This document shows positions 10,401 to 21,892 of a stretch of DNA of 64,000 nucleotides, piece by piece. Within the stretch, counting starts at the first letter, position 1. Each line of letters opens with the position of its first letter. The DNA is taken from positions 2,356,001-2,420,000 of the forward strand of contig JAHCVI010000004.1 in NCBI GenBank assembly GCA_019096155.1. Direction: 5' to 3'. A model generated the notes under the pieces. It was not told the DNA's origin. It ran no database searches and saw nothing but the letters and a program-made list of their open reading frames with translations. The DNA comes from Staphylotrichum longicolle (Eukaryota > Ascomycota > Sordariomycetes > Sordariales > Chaetomiaceae). Position numbers and translations under genes: made by a program.

Positions 10401-12837
10401 TGGGCCAGCCCGCGCGAGACCTCACTCGTCACTTTGTCCAGCGGTGGAACTACGTGCGGCGCGGACGGAAGCCCACCCGGCCTACCCCCTTCTTGCTGCC
10501 TCCGCCGGACTGTAAGCCCGAGGAGCTCGAGGCGATGGGTCTCAACGGGACTTGTGAAGTGCAAATTCTCCGTTCCGCCACGACGTGGTCCCTCGGGATC
10601 GAGGACACGGAGCACAGCATCCAGTCGGCTTACATCAAGATGATTGATAACTCAGACCACTTTGTCTACATGGAGAACCAGTTCTTTATCACCAGCACTG
10701 AGACGCTGAACAACAAGATATTGAATGGTATCGGTGACGCCCTGGTCCGTCGCATCTTGCGCGCCCACGAAAACGACGAGGACTGGCGCGCCATCATCGT
10801 CATCCCACTGATGCCCGGCTTCCAGAACGAGGTGGACGAGCAGGACGGCTCCAGTGTGCGGTTGATTCTGCAGTGCCAGTACCGCAGCATCTGCCGCGGA
10901 GAACACTCGATCTTTGGGCGCCTCCGGGCTGCCGGTATCGAACCGGAAGACTACATCTCATTCTTCAGCTTGCGGCAGTGGGGCAAGCTTGGGAACGGCG
11001 TCCTGACGACCGAGCAGCTGTACATTCACGCCAAGTGCATCATTGCCGACGATCGCGTCGCGTTGATCGGATCAGCCAACATCAATGAACGTTCGATGCT
11101 GGGTAGTCGTGATTCCGAGGCCGCGGCCATCGTCCGCGACACAGACTTGATTTGGTCAACCATGGCCGGGCGCCCGTACCAGGTCGGGAGGTTTGCACAT
11201 ACGCTGCGCCTCCGTCTCATGAGGGAGCATCTTGGCTTGGACGTGGACGAAATCCTGGGAGAGGAGCGGCAGGCCGACCTCGACCGCGAAGAACAATTCA
11301 GGGCCGAAATGGATGACATCTATAATGAGGAGTCCGACTCCTCACCCGTGGCGGAGGGATCCAGAAGGCGGGGGTCCTCATTTCTCGAACCTCCCAAGAC
11401 CCCGACATTGCGCCGCCGGTCTCATAGTTTTAACCACGATGTCGAAGCCGAGGAACCTCGCAGTCGGAGGCGCGCTTTTTCACAAGGCTCCAAGGACCAA
11501 GCATCCCTGGCAGAACAGTCGTCTGAGAAGTATAAACGGGAAGTGGAGGGCTTTGGTCCAGACAACTGGAAAATGGCACAAGAACAAGGGCTCGACCAGG
11601 GTAGGGACTCTGTCATTGTTAGCGACCGGGAAGTGCTGGTCCATGACGTTTCGCCCGAAGGCAAAGGAACGATTGACAGCCCCAGGTTGCCGCACACGCT
11701 CCGCCGTTCATCTGGCGTCACGACCCCCGACGACATTGGAGTCCACGATGGTGTGCCGCCGATGCCACCCTTTGACAGGCGAACGACGGAGCAGGCCGGC
11801 CTCCCGCGGGCCAGCCAGCTGCCGTCGTTGCCCATCGTTGACGACACTGACATTGGCGGACCCCCGGTTCGCCTCGATTCAGCAGGCCGCCCAACACAGG
11901 GCACCTCCAGCACGCTCCCTATCGAACTCAAGCCGGCCGACATCCACAAGGACTGCATGCGCGACCCTCTCAACCCCTCCTTCTACGACGACGTCTGGTG
12001 CCGCGCTGCCGAAAACAACACGCGGATTTACCGGCGTGTGTTCCGGTGCATGCCGGATTCGCAGGTGACCAACTGGGCTGAATACAGGAGTACAACACGT
12101 ACAACCACCGCTTCAAGGAGAGCATGGACGGACACAGGACGAGCGAGGAGGGCCACGCACCCCCAGGGGCACAAAGCCAAACCTCTGCGGGCGCCGGCAT
12201 CGGCGCGCCGGGTCCTTCTGCCGCGGCCGCTACCATCAACGAGAAAATCGGAGGCGTCGCAAAGGCAGCTGCCAGGACGGCCCACGCCGCCGCAGACGCC
12301 GTGTTGGATGAAAAGCGGTCGCACGCCGAAGGGTCGCGGGACGAACCGGTTCGGCGAGACGCGGCGGTGCGCGACCCGGAAAAGCAAGAGTACGCCATCA
12401 ACTCGAGCCGCGACACGCTCCACACGACGGCGGACACCAACTCGCGGCTCGGCCCGCGTCCTGACAGCCGCAGGGAGCGTCGGCCGACGTTCTCGAACCA
12501 GGAAAAGCCGCCGCCGACGGGCGTCAGCACGGGTTCGGGCAACGGCATCTCGGCGACATGCAGCAACCCCGAGGCTTCAACCTCTGGTGCACATGCCGGC
12601 GGCGGCGGCAGCGTCAGGGTGGCAGGCTCGCAGAAGAGGCGGCGGCGCGCGACGACGCGAGGCAGTAGGCCCCGGTTCAGCGCGCACGACGAGCTGCTGT
12701 CCAGGGGCGAGGCCGAGGAGGCTCTGCTGCTGACGCAGGGCCCGTTGGTGCAGTTCCCGTACGACTGGCTGGTGGTGGAGGAGACGAACGGCAACTGGCT
12801 GTTCCAGGTCGATCAGGTGGCGCCGTTGGCTATTTAG
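7454..12837 (+). CDS. spo14: phospholipase D, Spo14/PLD1 type, interrupted by apparent frameshifts
   Basis: The enzyme hydrolyses phosphatidylcholine to phosphatidic acid and choline. The long frame 8036-12733 contains a PX domain (from about 8500), a PH domain with WFLVRQSYIVCVESPEN (about 9415-9460) and two HKD catalytic motifs. The motifs are HEKICIVD at 10115-10138 and HAKCIIAD at 11027-11050, both intact. The expected N-terminus starts at 7454 in the same frame, but a stop sits at 8015-8017. The intervening family-like sequence is spread over other frames: GNPNSTNAAVTPE from 7914, NEGSDDDADAEE from 8017, and RLAFLRRATLAGIEDHGFSE from 8196. The C-terminal part (IGAPGP to the end, with PYDWLVVEETNGNWLF) is in yet another frame, 12124-12837, after a break near 12094. 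No room exists for introns at these junctions. The product identity is firm; whether the gene is intact is not. Confidence 0.85.
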
Positions 12838-13305
12838 TAAGTTGCTCGAGATTTCTTGATTGGTCTGTGAATGTGTGGGGGAGAGTGTGTGCGACATGTC
12901 GACAGTAACTGAGCATCGCGCTCGCTATGCTGGCTGGAGGTGTTTGGAGGCAGGCGTGGTCAAAAACGGGGGCCATCACATTCTGAAGGGTTGTTTATAC
13001 AGTTGCAGAGGTTTTGCGGCGTTTATCGTCTTTGAAGTTGCGCCTGAAGCACCATGTACAGCATAGCATAGCATGTCTGGCGCATTGGCTTCGGGCATTT
13101 CGGGTTTGTTTTCTTTTCGTTGTGGTATTCATTCTCGTTGCATGAGTGGCCAGGCATATCGCCGGAGGATCTCTCTTCCTTTGTACAACACCTTCTTTCC
13201 CCCCCGCAACCTTTTTTCCAATTCTACTTTCAGCCTTCTTACACATATATACACACTTGTAGTTTTACATAGGTCTTTATAATACCACCAATTCCCAATC
13301 CCAGA
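12838..13305. other. convergent 3' spacer between PLD1 and COQ7
   Basis: This stretch of 468 nt is AT-richer than its surroundings and holds the 3' ends of two convergent genes. No other feature was found. Confidence 0.55.
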
Positions 13306-14101
13306 CTACACCCGCTCACTGACCCAGATGGCTCCCCTACACCCGGCCCTTATCACGCCGGTCAGCAACCAGTGCGGCTGTGCCTTTTGCGCGTCGTGCT
13401 CGACGGCGTGGTCCAGGTGCTCCAGCTCCTCGTCGCGTATCCTCCGCAGCGTGGTGATCAGGTCGCGGAACTCGTCGCCGACGTCGTAGCCCTCGGCCTC
13501 CCACTCGGTGACCATCTCGAGCAGCTGGCGGATCTGGGCGTTGTAGTGGCCGCCAATCTCGGTCTCGACGGCCTCGGTGCAGGCCATGGCGGCCTCGCGG
13601 CCCATGACGGCGGTCGTCCAGCCCAGGCCGGTGGCCAGCACGGACCAGAGCGGGTACAGCGCCGTCGGGCGCACGCGGTGCTTGGCGATGAGGTCGTTGA
13701 AGGTGGCCAGGTGGCCGGCCTCCTGGTCGTACATGTGCTGCATGAGCGGGCGGAGGTGGGGCTCGCGCGCGACGACGGGGGGTGTCTGGGCCGTGTAGAT
13801 GAGGGTGGCGGCCAGCTCGCCGGCCTGGTTGACGCGCAGGGCGGAGAGAGAAGGATTGCTGGGCGGGGGTGGGGGGCTTCTTTGGCTTTGGGGGGCTGGG
13901 GTTGTTGTCGCTGGTGCTGCTGCTGCTGCTGTTGTTGGCGCTTGGTGGTTGGGAGGAGGTGTAATGAGCGTCGGTGTTGGAGGTGTTCGATGGGGACGAC
14001 GAGAGGAAGCGTGCTCGTGCTGCGTGGGTCGGCTGTGCTTGGGCGAGCAGCCCGCGGCTGCAATGCCTTAGTGGCTGCATCATTGGGCGTGCAGAGGCCA
14101 T
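13306..14101 (-). CDS. coq7: COQ7 / Clk-1, 5-demethoxyubiquinone hydroxylase, with one apparent frameshift
   Basis: COQ7 is the di-iron hydroxylase that converts demethoxyubiquinone to demethylubiquinone on the matrix side of the inner mitochondrial membrane. The catalytic domain reads from RVNQAGELAATLIYTAQ through QEAGHLATF, ETEIGGHY and EELEHLDHA, so the Glu and His di-iron ligands are all present. The likely start is the ATG at 14101. It opens a presequence (MASARPMMQPLRHCSRGLLAQ) rich in Arg, Ser and Ala, and the frame runs on into a Pro/Ser linker. Linker and catalytic domain lie in different frames, and the switch falls near 13840-13850, in a pyrimidine run on the coding strand. The catalytic frame has no upstream ATG before a stop. 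No canonical donor exists that would let an intron join the two. With a one-base correction the protein would have 264 residues. Confidence 0.85.
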
Positions 14102-14698
14102 GGTGTCCGAGATCCGTATGGTGTGCGTTGTGTCTCGATCTCGGTGTTTTTGTCTGGCCTGGGAACCTCGATGACCGACTCGGCCGATGTGCTCACAATC
14201 CAAAAGTGGGCTGATAGCTGCTGGAGCCCCACTTCCCAGAGCCTTGGAACCGCCGCCAGCTGTCTGAGCCCAACTGCCATTCAGGCGGGTGCTGCCCAAC
14301 CCCGGTCCCCGGGCTGCTGCACGCCAAGACCCAATTGCGGGTGCTGATGGCCTGGCGCGCCTGCTGTGGACCAGCGAGGCGAACATGAACTGGCGAGTTG
14401 GACTTCACTTTGTCCCAATTCAGGGATCTTTTTCCCACATCCCATTTATCCTGCTGTTGCGCCCCTCCTCGCCATCGCCATCGCCATCGCTGTCACCACC
14501 GACGTGGCTTTTGTTGTTCGTGCGCTGTCGAGTACCCTGGATCTACGGGATACTCCAAAACCATTGCTACGGATCCTGATTCTGCCTCGAGTCGATTTCA
14601 TCACGCTCGCGCTGCCGAACCATCCCCGTGTTTTACCGCACCGCATCGAACGATTCAACCGCATCCATTCCTAAGTCCCCGATTCAACGGTTGCGAGA
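14102..14698. other. divergent promoter region of COQ7 and RTF1
   Basis: This spacer of 597 nt lies between divergent genes. CCAAT pentamers occur at 14331-14335 and 14415-14419, which could serve the mitochondrial COQ7 gene, but they may be chance. No other feature was found. Confidence 0.5.
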
Positions 14699-16933
14699 AT
14701 GTCGGATATCGATGATGAATTGCTGGCGCTGGCCGGTGGAGATGTGTCCTCCGATGACGAGGAGCCGATGGATATGAGCCGCGACGGATCGCGCTCACCG
14801 TCGCCAGCCCCGGCGTCGTCAAAGGAGAAGGATACACCAGCGAGGCCTGCGTCTGGGAAAAAGACGCCTGCGAAGTCAACAAGAAGGCGCTCGAGCAGGA
14901 GTGACGATGAGTCGGACGAGGAAGGAGAGGCGTGAGTTGTGCCCCGCTTCCATTGCTGTTATTCACTGCATTTGCGTGCCATTGTGAAGGGGCTTTTCTG
15001 GGCGACTATCGAGGGCTATTGCGGCGGGTGTAAAATGGGGGCAGAGTCAACAGCTCAGAGCACCGGGCAAATCCTGGGTTCGGTGCCTGCCCATTAGACC
15101 TGCGCTCCTGCTCCTTTCACTCCGGAAGTCGCGCGACTCTCACAGCATTCCACATCCGAACCCCAACAACTGCGCCTCTTAACCAATCACTTATTGCAAT
15201 GGTTGTCCCATGCGCTTCGCTAACCACCATGCCGTCGCTCAGATCCTCGCAGCCGGGCTCGCCGGACTCGCAGATGTCTGCTCCCATGGAGGAGTCGGAT
15301 TCCGACTCTGATGCGCCCCAGAACCGTGCCCGCAGCGCCGACGACGATGCGAACCAGTACCCCGTTGAGGGTCTCTTCAAAAGCCATGAGGAGAAAGCCC
15401 GTATTATGAGCATGCGCGAGATCGAGCGCGAGCAGATTCTCGCCGAGCGCAGGGAGGAGTACGAGCGTATTCGCCAAAATCGCATGCTGCGCCAGCTCAA
15501 GGTCAACCAGGAGAAGGACAGCAAGAAGCGGAAAGCCAGCGCCGCCGACCTCGAAGATGCTTCGCGCAAGTCGGCCCGCGCCCGGACCAAGGCTGGCGAA
15601 GGGGGCGACAAGATGGACACACTGCGCCGTGCCCGAGAAGAGCGCAGCAATCGCAAGGAGCAAAGGGAGCGCGAGAACGACCGCCGCAGGCAGCGGTCTC
15701 CCTCGTACCGCCGGAGCCACAGTGCCGACGACCACGACAGTGACGTCGACTGGCGCAGGGAATCGAGGCAAAAATCCAGGACGCCCGAGCCCAGGGAAAC
15801 ACCACCTGCTGAGCTGCGCGACGTCGAGCGCATTCGCGTCGGCCGGACACGCTTCGCCGAGGTTTGCTTCTATCCCGGCTTCGAGAAGGCCATTGCCGGT
15901 TGCTACGTCCGCATCAACATTGGCCCTGACCCAACAACACGCCAAGACGTCTATCGCATGGCTGTCATCAAGAGTAAGTCCTCTCGTGGACAAGCCCCAC
16001 GAGGCCAGGCAGTTGACAGTTATCCAGGTTTCACTCAGGGCCGGCCCTACGCGATAACCGATCGCTCTGGGCACCAGATCGTGGTCGACATGTACATCAA
16101 GGCCGCGCATGGCAAAGCCCAGAGGGAGTGGCCCTTCATCACTTGCTCTGACAGACCCTTCACTGAGGCATGTGCCGCCCCATCCTTCAGACACTTCGTT
16201 TCTCTTCAGATTCTAACCCCCTCTCCAGGCAGAATGGAACCGGTACAAGCAAGTCTGCCTGACCGAGGGCGTGCCAGTCCCCACCAAACCCGAGCTGGTC
16301 AATAAAGTCGGCGACATCAACAACCTCATCAACCGCACCTGGACCGACCAGGAAGTCTCGGAGAAGCTCAAGCGCCAGAACGCCCTGCACATCAAGTACA
16401 GCGGTGTGGAGCGCGATCAGCTCACCAAGCAGCTCGACGTGGCCCGCGCCCGCGGCGACGAGGAGGCCGTCAACCGCCTCCAGGAAAAGCTCGACAACCT
16501 CGAGACCCCGCGCCTCGCCTTCCGCACCTCGCTCAACTCGGCCAAGAAGAAGGCTGACGCCCGCGGGCCGACCCAGCAGGAGAAGCTCGCCCTGCTCAAC
16601 CTCGAGAACCGCAAGAAGAACGCCGAGGCCGTTCGCAAGGCCCAGCTGCTCGAGCGCGCCCGCGCCCGCGAGGCCGAGATACGCCAGGAGAACGGGGACG
16701 ACAAGAGCCAGAGCGGCACGAGCACTCCAGGTTCGGGTGCTGCTGCCACCGCCAACGGCAGTGGGAACGGCACGCCGAAGCAGGGCGGCAAGGCGCTGCT
16801 GCCGCATATCGCCAAGCTGCAGGAGCAGCAGCGCAGCCAGGCCAAGCCCGGCATGCCCGTTATCCATAAGCCGCTGATGGACGACGACATCATTGGGGCG
16901 CTGGATCTGGATATTGATGTCGAGATTGACTGA
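14699..16933 (+). CDS. rtf1: Rtf1, Paf1-complex subunit with Plus3 domain
   Basis: The four exons are 14699-14931, 15243-15973, 16028-16167 and 16229-16933, giving 1809 nt and 602 residues. Rtf1 works with the Paf1 complex during RNA polymerase II elongation and promotes histone H2B ubiquitination. The Ser/Asp/Glu-rich N-terminus (MSDIDDELLALAGGD) is typical. A coiled, charged segment (EREQILAERREEYERIRQNRML) precedes the Plus3 domain, which starts near residue 267 at ELRDVERIRVGRTRFAEV and includes RPYAITDRSGHQ. The C-terminal part is helical and ends in DDDIIGALDLDIDVEID. The first intron is long for this window (311 nt). The third intron appears to use a GC donor (16168, GAG|GCATGT) with AG at 16227-16228; no GT donor preserves the frame there. 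Confidence 0.92.
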
Positions 16934-17878
16934 GGGTCGGCGGTGTCCAAAGGGGAGGGGTCGCTTTGAAGGGATCCGTCGCTCCACATGTCGCTGCGGC
17001 TTTCCTTGCTTGCGCATCTATCTACCGGGCGGCCCATCTTCCGCCACCATCATCCAGTTCATATTTTAGACGGCGAGCTTCCAGCTTCTGGACGATGTAA
17101 GAGGGGTGCCCGTTTCATAATTTTGTCCTTGTCCGACCTGGGCAGGTCTGGGTAGGAGCGCTTGAGCTAAATGGCATTGGCATTTGAGCGAGATGGTTTG
17201 ATTGATAGACGGAGAAATAACAATCTGATCATTCTACTGAATAAAAACAAAAAACACCCCATCCGTCATTCTATTCATGATCTTTTTCGCTACACGCACA
17301 ACACATGTGTGGGATGATACAACAGTTGCAACTAAACGTGACACAAGCAGGTGGGTTGAGTGAAACACAAAGAATCCAAAGCCAGACACGCAAGCCACCG
17401 AGAGAGGAAAAGAGAAACAAGTCATTTCCGTGCTGCGCCTTCGCCTGCCTGCCTGCCTGCCACCCCAATAACCGAAGTGAACGGGAAAAGTGTCATCATA
17501 ATCTTTCGTCCTCAACCAGAAACAGAGCAAACGAGAAAAACGCTAAAGCCCATGTTACAAGTATCTTAATTTCTTTGCCTTTCTTTGTCCTTTGTCCCCA
17601 ACCCAAATTCCCATCATGGCGATCTCGCGATGCCCGGGTTGGTTTGGTGTTTTTAGTACAAGAGGTGTGTGTTGTGTGTTGTGTGTGTAAGCAGCGGTGG
17701 TGAAAGCCTCCTATCTCCGCCGTCCCGAAAACCGAGTGGAGGAGGATAGTGTACGAATCCAAGAGCAAAAGGCTCAAATCGTATTAAAAGTGTGTATAAT
17801 GTGTAATGCTTCGTTCGTAATTCCAGGGTAGTCGGGTCTGGGAGTGCGGCATCCCAGCGCGCCACCGGCACTCGAAAA
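16934..17878. other. convergent 3' spacer with short simple repeats
   Basis: This stretch of 945 nt lies between convergent genes. It holds an AATAAA at 17240-17245, a short CCTG tandem near 17440-17460 and a GT-rich run near 17665-17690. I see no gene in it. Confidence 0.5.
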
Positions 17879-19795
17879 TCAAATCTTCTTCCGCCTGCCC
17901 TTGGCGTTGGTCGGCACGGGCGTCGGGGTCACAAAAGTGACATGCCTGCTCTCCTCCTTCTTCAGCTTGGTCGCCTTGCTGACGGATCCACGACGGCGGG
18001 GGACCGGCCGCGGTGTGTCCTCCCCGGCGTCGCTGTCGTCGTCAATAGTGATTTCAGCAACGTCGGAGACGGACTCGGTTTCCATGACATCACTAGCCTC
18101 CGAAGCCGAACCGTCGTCCGAGTCATCGTACTCCCCATCGTCACTAACCAGGGACGGCGCATTGTTGCTGGTCATGGTGTTGGGGCTCAGCTCCACATCC
18201 ATGTCATCATCATACAAGGGCGTCTCGGGAACCTCAGTTGTCTCGTTGTCGGCGGAGCCTTGATTTGTCGTGTGGTGGCCCTTGTTGCTGGAGGCTCGGA
18301 GGGCAGCCGGTGGCTGGGAGGGTGGCAGTGCAGCTCGAGAAGGCATCCTCATCACTGCCGGTGTGCGTGCAGCGGAAGCCAGGGCCTTGTCTGGGGTGGC
18401 GGATCCCTCCGCCGTGCCGGGCTCGTCCGCATCCGATTCCTCGGGCGGCGAGAGCCAGTCCCAGTCAACCTTGGTCCTTGCCTCAGTCACTTGCTCCTTT
18501 AGGTTCCCACTCAGCTTCTTCTTTTGCATCAGTTGCGACAGATAGGGGACGTCTGAGGAACCGACAAAGCTGGGCGAGGCATGGCCGGCTGGGGCCCGCG
18601 CTGAGGCCGGCACGCCGGGTATGCTGCTCACACCGGGCAGCTTGCCGGCCTTGTAGAGATCAAGGGACGCGCTGAGACGGGAGAGGAGGGCTTTGTACGC
18701 TTGGTGTTCTGAGACGGGCTCAGAGCGCGCCAAAGAATGAACCAAGCCAGAAGGCACAGCAACAGGGGCCTTGTGGTCATTGCCAACGATAGCGCCACTC
18801 TCGTCAACCTCGATGGGATGTCCACTGTGAACGGCAGCCTCTTCGTGGCTCTTGAAGTCCCGCTTGTGCGCGATGCGACAATGGTTGATGAAACCCTGCG
18901 TACTCGAGAAGTCCCATCTGTGGCAGTCGATGCAGACGAGCTTGACTGTGACGCCATCGGATCGCTTCACAGTGCAGGGCGATTGCTTGTCTTTCGGTTG
19001 TGGGTATCCACTGGATAGCGCCTGCAACCTCTGGCCTGCCATGCCGCGGGCCGGCCGATGTTTACCAGAGCCTGCAACATCGGAGATGCTGCTTCTCGTC
19101 GCCCTACCTTCGGCGGTGTTCCGCGCCCGGCTCGACTCTGTCAAGCCTTGAGGCTCGAAATGGACACCGTCAAACACGGGGTCAGGTATCAGCCACTTAG
19201 CATAATGGCGCGCATACGGCCCCTCAACCACACCAAAGGGCGGCGCCCATTTCGGCACAGCCTTGCCATGTCTCGACTCCAGGGCAGGACCCTTGCCGCT
19301 GCTGATGTCCAGCATCTGGCTAGGCGTGGGACACTGAACGGGATACGGCATGAGGTGACACCGCCTCAGCTGCTCGAGGGCAACTTGACACCGGGCCAGC
19401 TCCTGGTTGATAAGGCGCAGTTCGTCATGCTTCATGAGGATCTCAAGCCCAAACTGCATCTGGATGGCCTCCTCGGCCGCCTCGAGATCGAGCGCCATGC
19501 TTCTACCGCACAACATGCCCCCCTCCTCCCCGTCCGCGGATGCAGAGACAGGGGACGGCAAGTCACCATTCTCCTCTGTCTTGATGCGCTTAGCGGTCTG
19601 GTAGGCACAGGCAGACGTGTCGACGAAGCTCGGCCGGCGCTTCTTGGGCGAGATGGGCGTCGGGAGTCCTGAGCGGCAGGGCGCGGTCGCGGGGTTAGAG
19701 TCGTCAGAGTCGGCGCAGTCGAGCAGACGCGGGTGTCCATCTGCCGTCTTGTCGCTTCCCCTCGATTCGGACGCCCAGAAGCGGAACATGGGCAT
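17879..19795 (-). CDS. AHC1-like C2H2 zinc-finger protein (possible ADA/SAGA-type HAT component)
   Basis: An intronless frame of 638 residues if it starts at MPMFRFWASESRG. The same frame stays open for another 263 codons up to an ATG at 20584, but that extension is low-complexity and looks like leader sequence. The clearest domain is an atypical C2H2 finger with VCIDCHRWDFSSTQGFINHC followed by RIAHKRDFKSHEEA. I associate this with the fungal Ahc1-like group, linked to the ADA histone acetyltransferase complex in yeast. A helical segment (LEAAEEAIQMQFGLEILMKH) lies upstream of it. The C-terminal third is acidic (DDSDDGSASEASDVMETES) and ends in a basic tail (NAKGRRKKI). A nuclear role is likely. 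The family assignment is from memory of the finger pattern and is moderate. Confidence 0.7.
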   Translation of the reverse strand: MPMFRFWASESRGSDKTADGHPRLLDCADSDDSNPATAPCRSGLPTPISPKKRRPSFVDTSACAYQTAKRIKTEENGDLPSPVSASADGEEGGMLCGRSMALDLEAAEEAIQMQFGLEILMKHDELRLINQELARCQVALEQLRRCHLMPYPVQCPTPSQMLDISSGKGPALESRHGKAVPKWAPPFGVVEGPYARHYAKWLIPDPVFDGVHFEPQGLTESSRARNTAEGRATRSSISDVAGSGKHRPARGMAGQRLQALSSGYPQPKDKQSPCTVKRSDGVTVKLVCIDCHRWDFSSTQGFINHCRIAHKRDFKSHEEAAVHSGHPIEVDESGAIVGNDHKAPVAVPSGLVHSLARSEPVSEHQAYKALLSRLSASLDLYKAGKLPGVSSIPGVPASARAPAGHASPSFVGSSDVPYLSQLMQKKKLSGNLKEQVTEARTKVDWDWLSPPEESDADEPGTAEGSATPDKALASAARTPAVMRMPSRAALPPSQPPAALRASSNKGHHTTNQGSADNETTEVPETPLYDDDMDVELSPNTMTSNNAPSLVSDDGEYDDSDDGSASEASDVMETESVSDVAEITIDDDSDAGEDTPRPVPRRRGSVSKATKLKKEESRHVTFVTPTPVPTNAKGRRKKI

Positions 19796-21892
19796 GGCCA
19801 GCGACCGTGTTTGGAGAGGTGTCCCGCGATCGCCAGGAAGGCAGACGTCGGGACAGGGAGAGGATGCGACGGCGGGCGCGACGGGCGACAGCTGCGACAG
19901 ATGCGACGGATGCGACAGGTTGGTTTTGATGCTTGGGTGTCGCAAGGCAGCAACGGCGGAAAAGGGGCGGTCGGGGGATTCGTCTGACTTGGCAAGGCTG
20001 ACGTAACTGCCGAGACGGGCTGCTGCAGGTGGCCGTGTGGGTTGCGAGTGGGGCAAGCTGGCCTTCTCCGGATAGCTCGGCTTAGTCAGGAATGGAGCCT
20101 GGGCTGAGTGGGTTCGGAGCAGGCAGGCTGCTGATGCGGCCGCGCCAGTCCAGAGGCGAAAAGCACTGACGCCACCCTCGTCCGGTGCCAGGCAGAGAGT
20201 CGCGACTGCGATCACTGAACGCTTCAAGAGAGTCGAGCTGAAAGCCGCTTGAAAGCTAGTTAAAGCCTCAACAGCGGCGCAGAAAGCTGGAAAAAGGAGC
20301 GCGTGAGAAAGACGGATAAAATGAGCGCGCAAAGGTGAAAAAGGAAGATCCGGTCGGTCGCGCAGCGGTTTTGCGACGTTTTGGGGGATGGTCGCTGGGT
20401 GTTGGGTGCGAGTTGATTCCAGAGAGTTTGGGGGTGGACGGGGTGCTGTCACGCGGTGTTGTAAGGGGGAGCCCGCTGAGGGGGGGAAATTGTTTGGGAT
20501 GCGAGCTGGAGGCAACATGATGAATGCAAGGGACAGGGGGGCAGTGACTAACGCCGCCCGGGCCACGGCCAAGGAGTGATCCAAGAAGGGACGGCGAGGA
20601 AATTGATTGGGTGGGTGGGGCTGGGAGGGCCTGGGGTGGGTGGAGACCCTCGCCTGGCCAGAGTGTGAGCTTGCTCGACACAGCTGCCGTGTTGGTTTGC
20701 ATCACAGCCGAAAAACGAGAACCGCCAAACTCCCAACAAAGATGCTACAGAAGGGCTCTGTCGTGAAACAACTGGCGAGGCGAAAGTGCCAAACTACTCA
20801 CACCCTGAGACGAAACAACATGCATTTGCATCCACAGCCGCGTGGTATTGCGAGATACTCAGAACACAGCAGAGACCTAACAAGAAGTGATGACGCTACT
20901 GTGGATCACAATAAAGCGATTCGAATGGAACTTTCTCCAAATGATAACCTATCGCCAAGAATCCCGATCTCTGCCTGGCTGGTCGCTGGCTGGTGGAGGG
21001 CACTGTGCGAGGCGGGCTGTGCGCAATGTGCTCAACCCACCGACTTGCTAGTGGACGGCTTGATGCAGCTTGGTGGCAGAAGCGGGACCACCAGCTGGTC
21101 GTGTTTCGGCGCAGAAGTCGTATCAGGTCCTGCCAAGGAAGGAGCTGCATCCCTTGCATCCACGCCAAAGATACATCAGATCCAGTGTAACCATGCACGG
21201 ACGAGGTTGAAATTACCGCTCAAGTTTGTAATTTCGTGATCGCAGCAGGAAATGGAGCGAGAAGTTTTACACCCCAGCACTTGGACATGGAGCCTTCCGT
21301 CCTGAAAAGGCTCCTTGTTCAGAGGTTTCCGGAATGCACTGGACAAACTTGGGCGACTTACGAAAGGAACGTCTCAAGGGATCGCAACGCATTCCTCAAG
21401 GGTTGTCGTCAACCATTACAGACCGAAACTGGCTCGCATAGGCAAACTGCAGGCGCAAAAGACGAAGGGGTGAGCTGGTACCCTGTCCTGTCACAACAAC
21501 ACAAACAACAGCAGGCGAAGGGTTTGATGTACCTAGATAGCTAAGCTGGTCTTGATGTTTCTTTCCGCCGCTGCTGGCGTAAGACCTGCGCGAGCTTTGT
21601 GTATCTGAATGCTTATCTTGAAAGATGAAGGCCAACATCTTCGTGGATAGATCTTTGTTCATTGAACTGCAACAGACTGCAGAAGTGCAGATTACACACC
21701 AGCAGACCAGGCAACATGCACCTCAGCCTTATCGATAAACTTCAGGTAACCCCACTGAGTCGGCACTCCGAAGCTGCGGTGCCAGATCTCAGAGATATCG
21801 GAAACTTCAACTCTCGTCGATCCACCAACAACTGAGCAACCTACGAAATCCAGTACAGGGCAGAATTTCCATCTCATCATGGCTGCCCCGGC
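19796..21892. other. divergent spacer between the AHC1-like and Alba genes
   Basis: Positions 19796-20584 are the open but doubtful upstream extension of the AHC1-like frame. From 20585 to 21892 only short shadow frames are seen, with no RNA gene or repeat. Confidence 0.5.

Noticed and set aside
11970..12794. 274-codon minus-strand frame over the 3' part of PLD1
   Set aside because: It mirrors the low-complexity C-terminal part of phospholipase D and has no recognisable sequence.
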